NCBI GenBank assembly: GCA_051530055.1
Contig: CM121343.1
Location: forward strand, 2,852,001-2,916,000
Length of the DNA: 64,000 nucleotides
From: Neoechinorhynchus agilis
Taxonomy: Eukaryota; Acanthocephala
Reading direction: 5' to 3'
In this document: piece by piece, positions 45,430-55,135 of the stretch
How positions within the stretch are numbered: position 1 is the stretch's first letter
Layout: each line of letters opens with the position of its first letter
Notes under the pieces: model-generated
Told to the model about the DNA's origin: nothing
The model's input: the letters and a program-made list of their open reading frames with translations, nothing else
Databases searched by the model: none
Translations under genes and position numbers: made by a program

Positions 45430-45690
45430 GTTTTCGAATAAAAAGCGTCGCTATGTTGTGTAAATTAAAGTATGAGATCAAATGGCACATTCGTCAAGGT
45501 TGTTATTGAGCGTCCTGTTGTTGTTTTTAATTTTTAAACGAAAGCGAGGATTCGTCCGTTTCTCGCTCATGGGGTGTCATCAGGAACGTGTGGGGCTTTT
45601 TCACACAAACGAATTTGCCGCCTTTTGAGCTCGAAAAATTGACTATTTTATCTTCTTAACTCTGGATAGTCCGGTACATTTTATTCTCTA
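45430..45690. other. Spacer before the foldback cluster
   Basis: Near 45,560-45,600, CGCTCATGGGGTGTCATCAGGAACG resembles tails of other dispersed elements. No gene. Confidence 0.4.
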
Positions 45691-47375
45691 AGTGTTGATA
45701 ATTTTATTGCTTAATCACTTGATTCCCCGGATCCTCAGATACCTCCCGAGGGGGTAGTACTCGTGAGTTTCCTAAGGTCGCCGATGACTCACAACCAAAG
45801 GGGACGAAATATCCCGATGGAGGGAGGAAACTCACGAGTCCTACCTCCTCGGGAGGAATCTTAGGATCCGGAGTACTGAGCACAAAACTCTTAACCGTAT
45901 GTTTCAGGGAATCAAGTGATTCAATCACTTTCCTGATGCTCAAGCAATAAAATTATCAGCCGTGTAATGATGGCCACAACACTAAAAAACAAAGAAAATA
46001 TTTTGCGTCTGGATAGTCCGGTACATTTTATTGCTTGATCGCTTGATTCCCCGGATCCTCAGATACCTCCCGAGGGGGTAGTACTCGTGAGTTTCCTAAG
46101 GTCGCCGATGACTCACAACCAAAGGGGACGAAATATCCCGATGGAGGGAGGAAACTCACGAGTCCTACCTCCTCGGGAGGAATCTTAGGATCCGGAGTAC
46201 TGAGCACAAACTTTAACCGTATGTTTCAGGGAATCAAGTGATTCAATCACTTTCCTGATGCTCAAGCAATAAAATTATCAGCCGTGTAATGATGGCCACA
46301 ACACTAAAAAACAAAGAAAATATTTTGCGTCTGGATAGTCCGGTACATTTTATTGCTTGATCGCTTGATTCCCCGGATCCTCAGATACCTCCCGAGGGGG
46401 TAGTACTCGTGAGTTTCCTAAGGTCGCCGATGACTCACAACCAAAGGGGACGAAATATCCCGATGGAGGGAGTATGAAACTTATTGATGATTCCCATCTC
46501 CTCGGGAGGAATCTTAGGATCCGGAGTACTGAGCACAAAACTCTTAACCGTATATTTCAGGGAATCAAATGATTCAATCACTTTCCTGATGCTCAAGCAG
46601 TAAAATTATCAGCCGTGTAATGATGGCCACAACACTAAAAAAACAAAGAAAATATTTTGCGTCTGGATAGCCCGGTACATTTTATTCTCTAAGTGTTGAT
46701 AATTTTATTGCTTAATCACTTGATTCCCTGAAACGTACGGTTATGAGCTTTGTACGAATCAATCCGGATCCTCCGATACCTCCTGAGGAGGTAGGACTCA
46801 TCAATGAGTTTCATACTCCCTTCATCGAGGTATTTCGTCCCCTTTGGTTGAGAGTCATCGGCGACCTTAGAAAACTCACTGATGAGCCCCACCTCCTCGG
46901 GAGGAATCTTAGGATCCGGAGTACTGAGTACAAACCCCTTAATCCTATGGTTCAGCAGGATATTAAGTGATTCAATCACTTCTCTGATGCTCAAGCAATA
47001 AAATTATCAGCCGTGTAATGATGGCCACAACACTAAAAAACAAAGAAAATATTTTGCGTCTGGATAGTCCGGTACATTTTATTCTCTAAGTGTTGATAAT
47101 TTTATTGCTTAATCACTTGATTCCCTGAAACGTACGGTTATGAGCTTTGTACGAATCAATCCGGATCCTCCGATACCTCCTGAGGAGGTAGGACTCATCA
47201 ATGAGTTTCATACTCCCTTCATCAAGGTATTTCGTCCCCTTTGGTTGAGAGTCATCGGCGACCTTAGAAAACTCACTGATGAGTCCTACCTCCTCGGGAT
47301 ACAAAACTCCTAACCGTATGTTTCAGGAAAACAAGTGATCTGATGCTCAGGCAATTAAATTATCAACATTTAGAG
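45690..47375. repeat. Tandem cluster of five foldback units
   Basis: Units begin GATTCCC at 45,721, 46,045, 46,367, 46,722 and 47,119 (spacings 324, 322, 355, 397). Each unit is itself an inverted repeat, with CCGGATCCTCAGATACCTCC on one side and its complement on the other, around a centre containing GACTCACAACCAAAGGGG. The centre is in one orientation in units 1-3 and the opposite in units 4-5. Units are linked by CGTCTGGATAGTCCGGTACA and ATAAAATTATCAGCCG. Single relatives occur at 27.08, 39.2 and 61.5 kb. Small open frames here (PPEEVGL) are by-products. Confidence 0.92.
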
Positions 47376-47880
47376 AAAAAAATCAGGAATTTTATTATTA
47401 TAGAAATCCCAAGGACAAGTAAGGACCCTAAACTCCAAATCAGCGGATTTCGGGAAGAGCGTTAGGCTGCGATTTGACGCGCTGAGAATACTCAACTGTT
47501 TTTTAGGTTTCGACATGCTCATACGAGCATTAGATGGCTCCTTTCGTTGTTTACTCGGATTGTCAACAATCAAAACTCCATAAATTGTCATTTTTTGGCT
47601 CATTGTTGAACCTACTACCAGAACTTGGACATGGAGCGTTCTCAAAAATTGTGGTTAGTGGAGTCTATTTTAAGCGACTGATACCGAAATCCGTCAAGAG
47701 CATCCAGGACTTCGTTCAGAGATGAACCTTTTTGATCAAGAATTGTTTTTTTGTCGTCTATAGACGGAATGCCTCATAAGCTTTTTAAAATTGTAGATTA
47801 TACCGCGTCCCTCGATTAAATTGTTTTTCGCAATTTCTCGTTTTGCCATTTCTAAGTGCACGATCTCGATCGTTATTTTA
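47376..47880. other. Element-derived flank and SNRPD3 upstream region
   Basis: A minus-strand frame ending PWDFYNNKIPDFF (near 47,380-47,420) has a counterpart beside the copy at 61.5 kb (PWDFYGNEVSDFF), so the foldback family is linked to a short coding remnant. The rest is leader sequence for SNRPD3. Confidence 0.5.
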
Positions 47881-47882
47881 AG

Positions 47883-48263
47883 ATGTCCATTGGAGTACCG
47901 ATTAAAGTTCTTCATGAAGCTGCGGGTCACATAGTGACCATTGAGACCTGTACCGGAGAGATGTACCGCGGTCGCCTTATCGATGCCGAAGACAACATGA
48001 ATTGCCAAATGCGTGAAGTTATTGCAACTTTTCGAGACGGTCGTCAAGCTCAATTGGAATACGTGTATATACGTGGCAGTAAAATCAATTATCTGATACT
48101 TCCTGATATGCTCAAAAACGCTCCAATGTTCAAGAATGTGAAAGGAGTAAAAGGGGGCGCGGGACGTGGCAAATCCGCAATCCTTCGAGCTCAAGCTGCT
48201 GCAAGGGGACGCGCATATCGAGGAGGGCGCGCTGGACCTGCACCGGTTAGTCGTTTAAGGTAA
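47883..48263 (+). CDS. snrpd3: Small nuclear ribonucleoprotein Sm D3
   Basis: Sm D3 is one of the seven core proteins that ring U1, U2, U4 and U5 snRNAs. 126 residues, the same length as the human protein, in one exon. The Sm1 motif covers [18 protein letters not shown] and DNMNCQM, and the Sm2 motif is [16 protein letters not shown]. The C-terminal tail is RG-rich ([14 protein letters not shown]), the usual target of symmetric arginine dimethylation. The stop codon is embedded in AGGTAAG, which looks like a splice donor, but no downstream exon is needed. An AAG directly precedes the ATG, so the mRNA may be trans-spliced there. It is first of three same-strand genes that may form an operon. 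Confidence 0.95.
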   Translation: MSIGVPIKVLHEAAGHIVTIETCTGEMYRGRLIDAEDNMNCQMREVIATFRDGRQAQLEYVYIRGSKINYLILPDMLKNAPMFKNVKGVKGGAGRGKSAILRAQAAARGRAYRGGRAGPAPVSRLR

Positions 48264-48269
48264 GAAGTT

Positions 48270-48770
48270 AAGCATTATATCTTTTACTTTGAGTGTTTCG
48301 GCCATCAGCTCTAAAGTTGTCATTGAAGTCTTCGAAATAATGAAAATTACCATGGGTTTTTATACATTTTTGGAGGTTGGTCGAGAAATTAGCCAAAACC
48401 AAACGGCGAAACCGATTTGATTGTTCAAATTTACGAACATGTTCATACTGAAAACTCTTCTCATTTAAAGTTAAAAAGGGTTCATTTTGAATGAAAGCTT
48501 GTATTCAAGTTTTCAAAAAAAGTTATAAAATCTTTATTTCCGATCTCTGAATGAAACACTTAAAAATAAAGATTTTCCTTTGTATGATTACAACAATCCG
48601 TTTTTCAAAAATGAAACTTAAGTATTTGACAAAATCAAAAGTTTCTACGACGTGTAAGCTTTTATTTGGGCTGTTTGTGATTGAAAACAGTAGTTCTTAT
48701 TTGGATGTGAGATGCAAGATATTTTCAGCTAACATTAAATGTACTCATGTCTTTTTGGGTCAAATAGCAT
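48270..48770. other. Spacer between SNRPD3 and NDUFB7
   Basis: About 500 bp AT-rich. A 48,551-48,775 open frame without features is probably chance. An internal AATAAA lies near 48,566. Confidence 0.4.
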
Positions 48771-48775
48771 TTTAG

Positions 48776-49241
48776 ATGGGAAATACACACAACAGCATTT
48801 ACAGATACATCTATCCTGAACTTTACCCCGACAAAAGGAAGCCTCCTACGTTCGATCCGAATTTCGGCTTTAAAAACGGACGCAAATTACGTGGTTTGTC
48901 TTTGCCATCGTCCACGTGATATCAAATCTCTTTTTAGAACTACCGATGACTGTTGATGATTTAACAAGTTTAGGTATCCCTGACGCGAAGCGGACATATT
49001 GTGCCGATAAATATGTGGCACACCGAGAGTGCATTCGAAAGGAGTTTCCATTTGTGTTACGATGTCGTAAGACAAAACACGCTGAACACGAGTGTAATAC
49101 CGAAGAGTAAGTTCTATATTTGTGATTAGATCCTTCTTAAACCATCGCTTTTTCAAATGTAGTCTGATATTGAGACACATGGAGTTCGAGAGAGAAAGAC
49201 GTCTTCTTCAACGAAAAGCCCGTCTTAGTGCAGATGCTTAA
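48776..49241 (+). CDS. ndufb7: NADH dehydrogenase complex I subunit B7 (B18)
   Basis: An accessory subunit of the mitochondrial complex I membrane arm, imported through the intermembrane-space Mia40 pathway. Exons 48776-48890, 48938-49106 and 49163-49241 (120 residues); both introns are GT-AG. It shows the twin CX9C cysteine pattern of the family: CADKYVAHREC and CRKTKHAEHEC. The C-terminal helix is EFERERRLLQRKARL, as in animal B18. The N-terminus MGNTHNS has the myristoylation-type glycine reported for the mammalian subunit. TTTTAG directly precedes the ATG, a likely trans-splice acceptor. Confidence 0.93.
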
Positions 49242-49306
49242 GAACGTTTAGTAGTACTTTTGAGATTTAGTCTTTGATTCATTGTTTAAATTGTTCATCC
49301 AATCTA

Positions 49307-49318
49307 TTCTGATTTCAG
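49307..49318 (+). promoter_or_regulatory. Putative trans-splice acceptor
   Basis: TTCTGATTTCAG ends exactly at the ATG of the V-ATPase e gene. No upstream exon is evident in the 78-bp gap after NDUFB7, so a spliced leader is the simplest explanation. Confidence 0.5.
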
Positions 49319-49635
49319 ATGGGAATTCATTACGGTCTTTCCATACTGGCATGGACTATAGTTTTTGGTACAATCGGTGTTATTGCTCCAGTACTACTTG
49401 AATTTACAATCTGTCACTATGCGCAAAGTAAAAGAAGGTAGCTATTGATTATAAAATGGAAATTGTAATCGCTGCGATCAATAGATTAATCCAAGTGATG
49501 CTCGCAATGACGGGCACTTGTTGCTACCTTCTTTGGCTTTGCACATTCAGTCATCAACTCAATCCTCTGATCGGTCCACAGTTAGACAACGAAACCGCAC
49601 TTGGCCTTAGGACGTTGTGGGGGCGAGAATTCTGA
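49319..49635 (+). CDS. atp6v0e: V-type proton ATPase subunit e
   Basis: Subunit e is a small two-helix membrane protein of the V0 sector. Exons 49319-49437 and 49485-49635 with a GT-AG intron give 89 residues (family about 80-90). Helix 1 is LAWTIVFGTIGVIAPVLL; helix 2 contains MLAMTGTCCYLLWLC; the conserved end NPLIGPQLDNET is intact. The ATG follows TTCTGATTTCAG without a gap, and the previous gene's stop codon is only 78 bp upstream. This is the strongest sign here of operon transcription resolved by trans-splicing. Confidence 0.93.
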
Positions 49636-49639
49636 AATT

Positions 49640-50695
49640 AAGATGAAAACTTGAGTTTGACCTCAATCTATAGTTCATCTCCTCAACAGGCTGCCGTGTT
49701 TATTTTTTACCGAATAAATGGCGGTCAATTGAGGCGTGCACGTGGGTTTTTCAACAAAAAGAGTTTATAAACTTCCATCCCACCGCCCTGGATCACTCAG
49801 CTGCCTTAGTGGTATAATGGTCGAAGCGATAAATGCAGCGTTCCACCGGGAACCAAGCACCCGATTGTCTTGTCGAGACTGAAGCCAATCGAGTTCGGTT
49901 CACTAGGTCACGAGAATCTGAAATTAAAGAGATTAACAGCCATCACGAAACCATCAACCAACCTGTAATCCTCGCCAAGACAACACTGAACTATATTGAG
50001 ACTTTCTTCAGTCAGCTACACAAATCGCTGGACGACACAGGCAAACATTCTTAAAGACTTTGTGCTTGTTTATGACGAAAAAATTGAAGGAGTTTTATTT
50101 ACGTTGTAATATTACAAAAACCTTGATAAAGGAACAAGATTGTGCCGAAATATCGGATTTAATCAAACTCCTTCAATTTTTCAGCTATAAACAAACAAAG
50201 GAATCAAGACGAAATGATTTTAAAATATCGATTTCCACTCAACACTTGAAAATAGTTCTTAGCGATGGATTCTAAAATCACTAAAACGATCGTGAATTTA
50301 TCGATTACCTTATAAGAAAATAAAAGGTTACAAGTGAAACCTATAATCCCGACAAGCAATCTCATATTAGAAATTACTACGTTTTGTGAAGGAGGCTAAC
50401 TCTTCGGTGATTTTTCTCACGAAACGGTCGTCCTATTTTTCTGAAGGGAAATTTGGTACTAATCTTGCTGACTGTCCGCGTTTCCAGTGAATCTTTCTAG
50501 TCGAATATTAGTAACTTTTTGATTCGAATGGTTGAAAAGTGCACTATTAAATTTAAATGCTGAATGTGATTCTAAAAGTTTCAAGCGCAGCATTTCATTT
50601 ACTGTAGTTAAGATTCCCATTTTTTGAAAGAAAAATAGAATCCACACTGCACAGTCAATAACGAGTAGAACCGATTTATTAAGAAAAGAGAGACA
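49640..50695. repeat. Dispersed repeat material, no gene
   Basis: 49,745-49,805 (AACAAAAAGAGTTTATAAA then CCACCGCC) matches 33,945-34,005. TTAGTGGTATAATGGTCGAAG at 49,806 resembles a tRNA D-arm but no complete cloverleaf can be drawn, so this may be a tRNA-derived SINE. GTGCCGAAATATCGGATTT at 50,141 belongs to the family at 25.4 kb. 50,462-50,580 is duplicated at 53,112-53,245. Confidence 0.45.
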
Positions 50696-50700
50696 TTGGT

Positions 50701-52426
50701 TCATTTTTGAGCAACAAAAGACTGAAATAACCGCCTCATTCGTTGTAAACAAAAGCATCTACTAAACGAAAGCACAATCGTTAAAGAAATTATAAAGAAG
50801 ATTTATAACTCACTTTTGGTTGGACTCGTCTTCACTGGTTTCAATCAACGTTTCAATCGAAGGTGGAAGTTCTTGATCTTTTCGTCTTCGGAAAAGGCGA
50901 CACGACTTCATGAAGCATTTACGATTTTCTACTTCATTACTTTTTATATCACTTAGAGCCGATCCACTTGGTGCAACATTTGCAACGGAATATAGATTTT
51001 CATCTTCCCAATCAAAACCGCAATCATTCTTAAAACCTGAACGTTTCATCAAATTCTTAAACAATGATCGCATGTAATCATAATCCGGATCTTCATAATA
51101 ACCGAGTTTACGTGCGTATTCAAGATATTTACCAAATTCGTCTAAACAGAACATTTATAAATAAAAGAGTACTTTTCAAACGAAAAGTTTTATTGCCAAT
51201 GACCATTTCGAATTCTCAAAAAATAGTTTGCTGCGGTTGGAGACATTGCTTAATTCTAATAAAGGCGAATGATTAACCTTCAAAGATCACCGTTTTTTAG
51301 GCCAATATAGAAATCTGTTGGCTCTCCTGCAATGTAGACAAAATGCTCCTTTCGGACAAAAAGGTTTTTTGCCCATTTAAACGGAAATCGTGGGTTGAGG
51401 AGAGCCCAGCAAAACAAATGAATGTTAATCATTAATTCAAAAGGTTTAGTAAACCCAAAACAAAGATAGGAAAGTCGTCTGAGTGGAGTAGCACTGACAA
51501 ATTGAATTCTATAGAATACAAACCTGGAAGATTAGTGCATAAATCTTTGACTGAAGTATTTATCTTTAGATCTTCGACTATATTGAATCTTTGTTTCACT
51601 GTTTCAGCAATGACATTCATCCAAGGAAGCTTTCCTTTTAAGAAATAAACAAGAAGGTACCCAAGCGATTCAAGATCATCTCGGGGGCTTTGCGTGGCTC
51701 CTCTGTGTGCTTTACGGCTCATAAATCGCAAGGTACCTAAGGCTGGTCCTCGATCTCTATAATCGAAATATTTTCCAGTCTTTGTGCTTCTGTAATAACA
51801 AGCAAGACCAAAATCAATTAAGTAGATTTTCCGTTTTAAATGAGATTTCCTTCCAATTACTAGATTCTGCGGTTTTAAGTCGCGATGTACCAAAGATTTT
51901 TCATGGACAAATTTTAGCCGCTCGAGACATTGAACGGCTATCATACAGACTGTTTGCAAGGTACTGGAACCGTTGTTGACCATTTTCAAAGAAACCAAAT
52001 TTCGATCAACAGCAGTTTCTTAAATGATCGACCGCAGTGATTATAAAGTGATTCAAGGTCTTCGCCCAACAATTCAATTGTCATGGCATTGTTTTTATCA
52101 AACCTGCCATAATTGTGCACTTTCGGAAATCCATTATCGTACCCTCCAAGTATTTGATAGATTTTATATTCCTTGAACAGTTTTGAATTTCGTTTATCTG
52201 CTTTTTCGACCTTCATTGCCATCTCCTCGCTTGTTAGCATATTTTTGCAAAGATAAACCGTCCCAAATGCACCACTGGAAATTTTTGATATTAAACGATA
52301 TTTGTTTTTGAGGTCATCAACCAATTCAAATCTCTCGTTTTCTTGAACTCCGTCACGTCCGCTAACTTCAGAGCTACTGCTCTCTTGTTCGTCGTAAAGG
52401 CTGGAGAAAATTGGATTACGAAACAT
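50701..52426 (-). CDS. Divergent casein kinase 1 family protein kinase
   Basis: Exons 52426-52011, 51963-51524, 51141-50814 and 50761-50701 give about 414 residues. Kinase landmarks: ISSGAFGTVYLC (glycine loop), MAMKVEK (ATP lysine), IELLGEDLESLYNHCGR, HRDLKPQN (catalytic loop), IDFGLACYY (DFG), GTLRFMSRKAHRG (activation segment), and RDDLESLGYLLVYF, diagnostic of CK1. Then LPDEFGKYLEYARKLGYYEDPDYDY, cut here by exon 3. The HRDLKPQN and GTLRFMS wordings differ from typical CK1 (usually HRDIKPDN and GTARYAS). The tail is basic with CFCLQR, which might be lipidated. Intron 1 can be GT-AG (52010-51964) but is also a strong hairpin. Substrate unknown. Confidence 0.88.
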
Positions 52427-52429
52427 GGA

Positions 52430-53310
52430 GATGAGTTCCACGTCAATGTGTTTGCGAGTGCGATTCTATGTTCGGGTTCATCTTTTGCCGATTTCGTTGC
52501 CATGGTTACGCTTCAACGATAATTCGAGTTCTTCAAAAACGAGCACCCTACCCAGATATTAAATTACGATTAACGTTTCTTTAGCCAGTTGAATTCAGGC
52601 GAGGAAACCATATTAAGAAATCGATGACTGAACAGTAAATCCACATCTTTGCAGAGTTTTCCCGAGACAAGACTTTAACTTATCCTCGTTTGATCGTTCA
52701 ATTAAATGGTTCATCATTTCAAAGATTCGCGTGGGTGCTTAAACGGACTATTTTATTAAAGGAATGTCTCCCAAAAAAGAGCTCTCCACTCGTTAGTATC
52801 CCGGGTCGCAATCAAAGACATTTAAAATATCATTTAAGCGGTCTAACTAAAGCAGTTTGCTCATCAGCAGTTCTGTTAAATGTGAAGACGACATTGATTT
52901 GAAATCAGTTAACATGCCGATCGAACTTGGTCCTAAAAGATAGAATTTATTGCACTGCTCCTCCATTAATCTCGAAAAAATCAAGACTGCATTGCCAATC
53001 TAAATCAATAAAAGAATTATTTTTCACTTAATCTCAATATATCTCAGGAACGGAAGGTTTTAGTGATCTCCAAATTGTATCCGGACAATAAACAGTTGAT
53101 TATGAAGCTATCGCGGTCGGTACTAAACCCGTTGACTATCCGCGTTGCGTTTAGATTAAATCTTTCTAGTCGAATATTGGTAACTTTTTGATTTGAACGG
53201 TTAGAAAGTGAACTGTCGAATTTCAATTGTGAATGTAACTTCTGCGGAATCGCAATTTCCATGTTATCGGTGGATAAAAATTCTTCGTAATTTTCTACTT
53301 GTTAAGTTGT
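52430..53310. other. Upstream of the kinase, with a duplicated segment
   Basis: 53,112-53,245 matches 50,462-50,580: both read AATCAAAAAGTTACYAATAT and CGACTAGAAAGATT on the minus strand. The copy near 50.5 kb is just beyond the kinase stop codon, so a 3' region was duplicated to the other side of the gene, or both are a dispersed element. Confidence 0.55.
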
Positions 53311-53316
53311 GAATTG

Positions 53317-53560
53317 TCAGTCGTTATTTTCACTTTTGATGTGCATGTCAACATCCATCTCTGCCCAATATGAACTCTTCACGTTCATCACAAAAATCTC
53401 ACACTTCACAGCATTCAATTCGATGTGAATTTTCGTCGTTTCCTTCACGAGTGCCTCCAAATCTCGCAGTACTTCCGAGAGGAGGTTAACTCCGAGCAAC
53501 GCGATTGACTATGAGTGAGAAGGCTATTGGACCCAAAGGATCCCTTCGTTGAACTCCTCT
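53317..53560 (-). pseudogene. Possible LINE reverse-transcriptase fragment
   Basis: A minus-strand frame contains VLRDLEALVKETTKIHIELN and AVKCEIFVMN, resembling the region after the YADD motif in LINE reverse transcriptases (L-N-x-x-K-C-E). Only about 60 codons remain. Confidence 0.45.
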
Positions 53561-53599
53561 TCCTGATCACAAAACGTGGCTATTGAACAACAACAACAG

Positions 53600-54595
53600 A
53601 TTCAAAGTAGGCATTAACCAAATAGCGAAATGCTTTTACTACGTGATCTCTAACCATCAGCTCGCAGGGCTCGAAGCTCGTCTATACGCTTTAAATTAGG
53701 ATGCATCCTAAAAGGCTTCGAGTTTCGTCTATATCCGAGGAGCAGTTCAAAAGACGCCCCTAAATTAACTTCTAAAAGATATAGTCGCATACAACATGAT
53801 CCCGCCACGTTTTTATACACCAAAACCTCATTTTCCTAAATAAATTTTAATTCTAATTTAATGCGGATTTGATGTGACTGCGAAATAAAATTATCAATGG
53901 GTTTTCTTCATCTTTCCTTCTCCGCCAAATAAAATATTTCAGCTCCAGAAACATTCAAAATAATACGAGGAAATCTAATGATTTTATGAAGAAATCAATT
54001 ATCAATCTCTCTTGAAAGCTACGAATCAAAAAAAAGCATGAAAGAGATTTAATAATGTAACGAAAATGTAATTCAGACCTTTAAGAAAGTACGAGGAAAT
54101 AATGGTAATTTATGCGTTAGAGATCATCCAATCAATCAGCTGTGAAAAAATCGCGTGTCGGATATTTTATTGCCGATCGATAAAACTTTCTATAATACTA
54201 AAACGCAGCTTACAAATGAACTTTTCGTACCGAGTTCAAAAAATTAGATTTTCGTGAGTAAAGTGATCCGGTCCAAAAAACAAAAGCAATCCGAGAAAAC
54301 AACGCCGATGAATGCGACAAACCTCGTCCACTTTGAAACCATCAAACGGATTATCTTCATTTTTTATTAATTGCCCTCTGAGATGCAATCGCATCCTTCG
54401 TCGTCATCGGGCTTTGGCCTTTGGCCAATACTCACTGTTTGCAAGTTTTTTCACTTGTGAATGCGGATTAACCCTGGAAGACACTCTTGTTTTGTCCTTG
54501 TTCTTTTATACGAGAACGAAACTTCCTGGGTAAGTACGTAACGGAAATATGTTTATGATTGTCCAAAACAATATTTAAGTTTTATTTTTCAACCT
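53600..54595. other. Gene-free stretch
   Basis: A short local duplication (GGCTCGAAGCTCGTCTATA / GGCTTCGAGTTTCGTCTATA at 53,669 and 53,716) is visible. No coding sequence is convincing. Confidence 0.4.
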
Positions 54596-54599
54596 TTTC

Positions 54600-54890
54600 G
54601 GCTTTCCTGGACTTCAAAATCATTCATCGCACTGATGAAAGCATTTAGAATTTCTCGACGAAATCGATTGGTCATTTACAAATCGAAGTAGAAATGAGGA
54701 AGCAAAGCTTAATAAAGACTTCGCTCCGTCCTTAAACTCAATGATTTAACTAATTCATCTTTCAGACTTCTTCAGAGTGGAAAACCAAGATATTGAGATG
54801 TTTCTTTGAAGGACCTTCATTGGAGGAAGTTTGAGTAAAGATTTCAACTATACAGCATTTTCGTTGCGCTTCAGCCTGTTAATCAATACT
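54600..54890 (+). repeat. Copy of the outer inverted-repeat sequence
   Basis: Matches 59,975-60,260 in the same orientation (TTAGAATTTCTCGACGAAAT, ACCTTCATTGGAGGAAG) and the complement of 63,690-63,960. A third copy of that element. Confidence 0.9.
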
Positions 54891-55135
54891 ACGAACAATA
54901 AATCATTTTAGTAGGCTGCTACAATTTTTGTCAGCTCTTCTTCAGTACTAATTTTGATTACTAATTCATCAAAACAATGAAAATAATGCTTCCATTTCAA
55001 GTTTGACAATATCTCAGATGTTTGTACATTTGAAAGACGCCAATTGAGGTCGAATTGACATCGTTCAATTTCGGTGCAGTAAAACTAAAACCATACTTTG
55101 GAATTGTCTTTAAAGTGCAAGAGAACGAATCAAAA

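Noticed and set aside
45690-47300. Hammerhead ribozyme in the foldback units (CTGATGAG near GAAAC)
   Set aside because: The core elements are present in the wrong order and spacing; no stem II closes next to GAAA, and the unit centre has CCGATGA instead of CTGATGA.
47736-48194. 152-codon minus-strand frame
   Set aside because: It is the antisense shadow of SNRPD3, whose protein identity is certain.
49800-49880. tRNA gene
   Set aside because: A D-arm-like TAGTGGTATAATGG is present, but no acceptor stem, anticodon arm or T-arm can be paired.
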